Of a DNA stretch of 64,000 bases, positions 61,377 to 64,000 are shown in pieces. The notes under the pieces were generated by a model. The model had not been told where the DNA came from, did no database searches, and saw only the letters and a program-made list of their open reading frames with translations. A program made the position numbers and the translations under genes. The DNA comes from Streptomyces sp. M41(2017) (GTDB lineage: Bacteria; Actinomycetota; Actinomycetes; Streptomycetales; Streptomycetaceae). The stretch lies in assembly GCF_002078175.1 (NCBI RefSeq), contig NZ_MWFK01000001.1:4340001-4404000 (forward strand), written 5' to 3'. Position 1 is the stretch's first letter. Every line of letters starts with the position of its first letter.

Positions 61377-63941
61377 ATGTCGATGTCGACGTACGGTTTC
61401 GGCTCGTCCGATCCTTTCGGCGAATTGCTGAACCGCTTTTTCGGTATGTCACCCGCGTCGTCCCCGCCCGCGGTGCAGCGCGTACCGATCGGGCGGCTGC
61501 TGACCGAGTCGTCGCAGGAACTCCTCAATCTGGCCGCGCAGCGCGCCATGGAGGACGGCACCTCGGACCTCGACACGGAGCAGCTGCTCTGGGCCGCCAC
61601 GAAGGTCGAACCCTCGCGCTCACTGCTGGCCCAGGCCGGGGTCGACCCCGACGCCCTCGCCGCGCAGCTCGCCGAGGTGCTGCCGCGCGAGGCCAGTGAG
61701 CCGTCGTCGGAACCGGGCCTCACCCCGGCGGCCAAGCGCACCCTCGCCACCGCCTACGCCCGCTCGCAGGCCTCGGGGGTCTCCTACATCGGCCCCGAGC
61801 ACATCCTGGGCGCCCTGCTCGGCGACGCCGACAGCGGCGCGGCGCAGCTTCTGCGCGCCGACGGACAGGACGCGCAGAAGCTGGCGGGTCTCACGGAACG
61901 CGCCGCACGTCAGGAGAACCGCTCGTCCGCCGAGCCCGAGAAGCCCGCGACGACCCTCGACGAGTTCGGGCGGGACCTGACCGAGGAGGCCAAGGCCGGA
62001 AAGCTCGACCCGGTGGTCGGGCGGGCCGAGGAGATCGAGCAGACCATCGAGATCCTCTCCCGCCGCTCCAAGAACAACCCCGTCCTCATCGGCGAGCCCG
62101 GCGTCGGCAAGACCGCCATCGTCGAAGGGCTCGCCCAGCGCATCGTCTCCGGCGACGTCCCCGAGACGCTGAAGGGCAAGCGGGTCGTCTCGCTCGACCT
62201 GTCCGGCATGGTCGCGGGCGCCCAGTACCGCGGGCAGTTCGAGGAACGCCTGAAGAAGGTCATCGAGGATGTCCAGGACTCGGACGGCGAGATCATCCTC
62301 TTCATCGACGAACTCCACACCGTGGTCGGCGCGGGCGCGTCGGGCGAGAGCTCGATGGACGCGGGCAACATGCTCAAGCCCGCCCTCGCCCGCGGAGAAC
62401 TGCACGTCGTCGGCGCCACGACCATCGACGAGTACCGCAAGTACGTCGAGAAGGACGCCGCGCTCGAACGCCGCTTCCAGCCCGTGATGGTCCCGGAGCC
62501 GACGGTCGAGGAGACCGTGCAGATCCTGGAGGGGCTGCGCGACGCCTACGAGGCGCACCACCAGGTCCGCTTCGCCGACGGCGCCCTCGCGGCGGCGGCC
62601 GAGCTGTCCGACCGCTACATCAGCGACCGGTTCCTGCCCGACAAGGCGATCGACGTGATGGACCAGGCGGGCGCGCGCGTACGGCTGCGCAGCGCGAGCC
62701 GCTCGACCGAGGTCGCCGAACGCGAGGACCGCGTCGCCAAACTGCGCCGCGAACGCGACCAGTCCGTCGCCGCCGAGGACTTCGAGCGGGCGGGCCGGCT
62801 CAAGCAGCGGATCGCCGAGGCCGAGGGCGAACTCGCGGGCATCGAGGAGCGCCGGGCCGGCGTCGTGTCCGTGACCGCCCGCGACATCGCCGACATCGTC
62901 TCCCGGCGCACCGGTATCCCGGTCTCCCAGCTCACCGCCAGCGAGAAGGAGAAGCTCCTCAAGCTGGAGGAGGAGATGCACTCCCGCATCGTCGGCCAGG
63001 ACGAGGCGGTCACCGCCGTGTCGCAGGCGGTGCGCCGCAACCGCGCCGGCATGGGCGACCCCAACCGCCCCGTCGGCTCCTTCCTCTTCCTCGGTCCGAC
63101 CGGCGTCGGCAAGACCGAACTGGCCAAGACCCTCGCGGAACTGCTCTTCGGTGACGAGAACCGCATGACCCGCTTCGACATGAGCGAGTTCCAGGAGAAG
63201 CACACGGTGGCCCGCCTGGTCGGCGCGCCTCCCGGATACGTGGGCTACGACGAGGCCGGCCAGCTCACCGAGAAGGTCCGCCGGCAGCCGTACAGCGTCG
63301 TGCTGTTCGACGAGGTGGAGAAGGCCCACCCCGACGTCTTCAACACCCTGCTCCAGATCCTCGACGACGGACGGCTCACGGACGGCCAGGGCCGCACCGT
63401 CGACTTCCGGCACTGCGTCGTGATCATGACGTCCAACATCGGCGCGCACCTGATCCTCGACCACAAGGGCGACGTGTCCGAGCTGAAGGACGTGCTGATG
63501 GACGAGTTGCGGACGCGGTTCCTGCCGGAGTTCCTCAACCGCATCGACGACATCATCATCTTCCACGGCCTCAGCGAGGACGACCTCTCGGAGATCGTCG
63601 ACCACTTGCTCGGACAGAGCGAACGCCGGGTGCACGCGCAGGGGATGAAGCTGGAGGTGACGGACGCGGCCAAGAAGCTGCTCGTCGCCCACGGCCACCA
63701 GCCCGAGTTCGGCGCACGGCCCCTGCGTCGGACCATCCAGACCGAACTCGACAACCGCATCGCCGAGTTGCTGCTCAGCGGCGAGGCCGAACCCGGCGAC
63801 ACGATCGTCGCCGACGTCCGGGACGACACGGTCGACTGCACCGTGCGCAAGGGGGAGGGCCCGGCGGCGGAGGACCCGGGCGGCGACGGGACCGCGGACG
63901 AGCAGGACGGCGTGACGAACGACGGGACGGAGGACTCCTGA
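61377..63941 (+). CDS. Clp-family AAA+ unfoldase (ClpC/ClpB-like)
   Basis: An ATP-driven protein unfoldase/disaggregase. In 854 residues: a short Gly/Phe-rich start, two Clp N-repeats (about 42-170), first AAA+ domain with GEPGVGKT and LFIDELHT (about 235-420), a short middle domain with a UVR-like helix (DFERAGRLKQRIAEAEGEL), and the second AAA+ domain with GPTGVGKT, VLFDEVEKAH and the sensor FLPEFLNRID (about 555-800). The C-terminal tail is acidic. The LGF/IGF loop that docks ClpP is not seen after TSNIGAHLILD, so independent action (ClpB/ClpL-like) is possible. ATG 61377 has GGGAG upstream; ATG 61383 is an alternative. It follows the encapsulin gene by 283 bp, a gap in which I see no gene or heat-shock operator. 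Confidence 0.85.
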   Translation: MSMSTYGFGSSDPFGELLNRFFGMSPASSPPAVQRVPIGRLLTESSQELLNLAAQRAMEDGTSDLDTEQLLWAATKVEPSRSLLAQAGVDPDALAAQLAEVLPREASEPSSEPGLTPAAKRTLATAYARSQASGVSYIGPEHILGALLGDADSGAAQLLRADGQDAQKLAGLTERAARQENRSSAEPEKPATTLDEFGRDLTEEAKAGKLDPVVGRAEEIEQTIEILSRRSKNNPVLIGEPGVGKTAIVEGLAQRIVSGDVPETLKGKRVVSLDLSGMVAGAQYRGQFEERLKKVIEDVQDSDGEIILFIDELHTVVGAGASGESSMDAGNMLKPALARGELHVVGATTIDEYRKYVEKDAALERRFQPVMVPEPTVEETVQILEGLRDAYEAHHQVRFADGALAAAAELSDRYISDRFLPDKAIDVMDQAGARVRLRSASRSTEVAEREDRVAKLRRERDQSVAAEDFERAGRLKQRIAEAEGELAGIEERRAGVVSVTARDIADIVSRRTGIPVSQLTASEKEKLLKLEEEMHSRIVGQDEAVTAVSQAVRRNRAGMGDPNRPVGSFLFLGPTGVGKTELAKTLAELLFGDENRMTRFDMSEFQEKHTVARLVGAPPGYVGYDEAGQLTEKVRRQPYSVVLFDEVEKAHPDVFNTLLQILDDGRLTDGQGRTVDFRHCVVIMTSNIGAHLILDHKGDVSELKDVLMDELRTRFLPEFLNRIDDIIIFHGLSEDDLSEIVDHLLGQSERRVHAQGMKLEVTDAAKKLLVAHGHQPEFGARPLRRTIQTELDNRIAELLLSGEAEPGDTIVADVRDDTVDCTVRKGEGPAAEDPGGDGTADEQDGVTNDGTEDS

Positions 63942-63953
63942 CACCGAAAGGCG

Positions 63954-63984
63954 TGCCCGGGCGGGCGTGCGTCCGTCCCGGGCA
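63954..63984 (+). terminator. 8-bp hairpin after the Clp gene
   Basis: TGCCCGGG (63954-63961) and CCCGGGCA (63977-63984) pair perfectly, 12 bp after the stop. The final bases of the window (GAGGAGG at 63993-63999) look like a ribosome-binding site of the next gene. Confidence 0.65.
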
Positions 63985-64000
63985 GTCCATTTGAGGAGGC

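Overview
This 64 kb window is chromosomal DNA of a Streptomyces-type actinomycete. Base composition is very GC-rich with strong third-position GC bias, GTG and TTG starts are common, TTA leucine codons are rare, and several proteins (alditol oxidase, Tat exports, encapsulin/DyP, xanthine dehydrogenase, multi-hundred-residue secreted hydrolases) closely match the known Streptomyces repertoire. I saw no rRNA, tRNA, CRISPR array, transposase or integrase.

Layout. 1-7.3 kb: a lacZ-type beta-galactosidase cut by the left edge and an AldO-type alditol oxidase (minus strand), a divergent D-2-hydroxyacid dehydrogenase, an alpha/beta hydrolase and a flavin-fold protein. 7.3-14.6 kb: a radical SAM enzyme with unusual cysteine spacing, a sigma-like/zinc-finger/transmembrane/CBM2 chimera, and a three-gene cell-wall operon (peptidoglycan-binding glycoside-hydrolase-like protein, small membrane protein, Tat-exported M15-like protein) closed by a strong hairpin. 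14.8-20.4 kb: the most unusual part, a CATRA-type conflict (putative immunity/suicide) operon made of a small helical protein, a 509-aa protein with a four-helix membrane tail, and a TPR-CHAT caspase-like protease with intact His769/Cys813, followed by a NUDIX hydrolase. Both large CATRA genes carry one TTA codon, predicting bldA control. 20.5-27.9 kb: a 23-codon micropeptide ORF, rsgA, an Ada-AlkA fusion, peptidase E, an F420/PPOX protein, a GDSL lipase, DUF456 and a LuxR/TrmB-like regulator.

28.1-38 kb: a large secreted subtilisin-like protease, a proline-rich PP2C-like protein, pyruvate oxidase and an RsbW-like anti-sigma ATPase (also with a TTA codon). 38-43 kb: a DUF2637 membrane protein, an FhuF-like iron reductase behind an iron box, a GntR regulator and small hypotheticals. 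43-52 kb: a purine-catabolism locus with divergent pucR, xanthine dehydrogenase FAD, 2Fe-2S and molybdopterin subunits, an AzgA-like permease and xdhC, ended by a textbook terminator. 52-58 kb: a GH6 cellulase, SRPBCC protein, deacetylase lipoprotein whose start abuts a perfect 42-bp palindrome, lipid kinase, HxlR regulator with operator, hot-dog thioesterase and a degenerate NUDIX protein. 58.4-64 kb: DUF1345, a DyP peroxidase with a C-terminal encapsulin-loading peptide, its encapsulin shell, and a Clp-family AAA+ unfoldase.

Assignments are from reading the sequence and recalled family motifs; no database search was possible.
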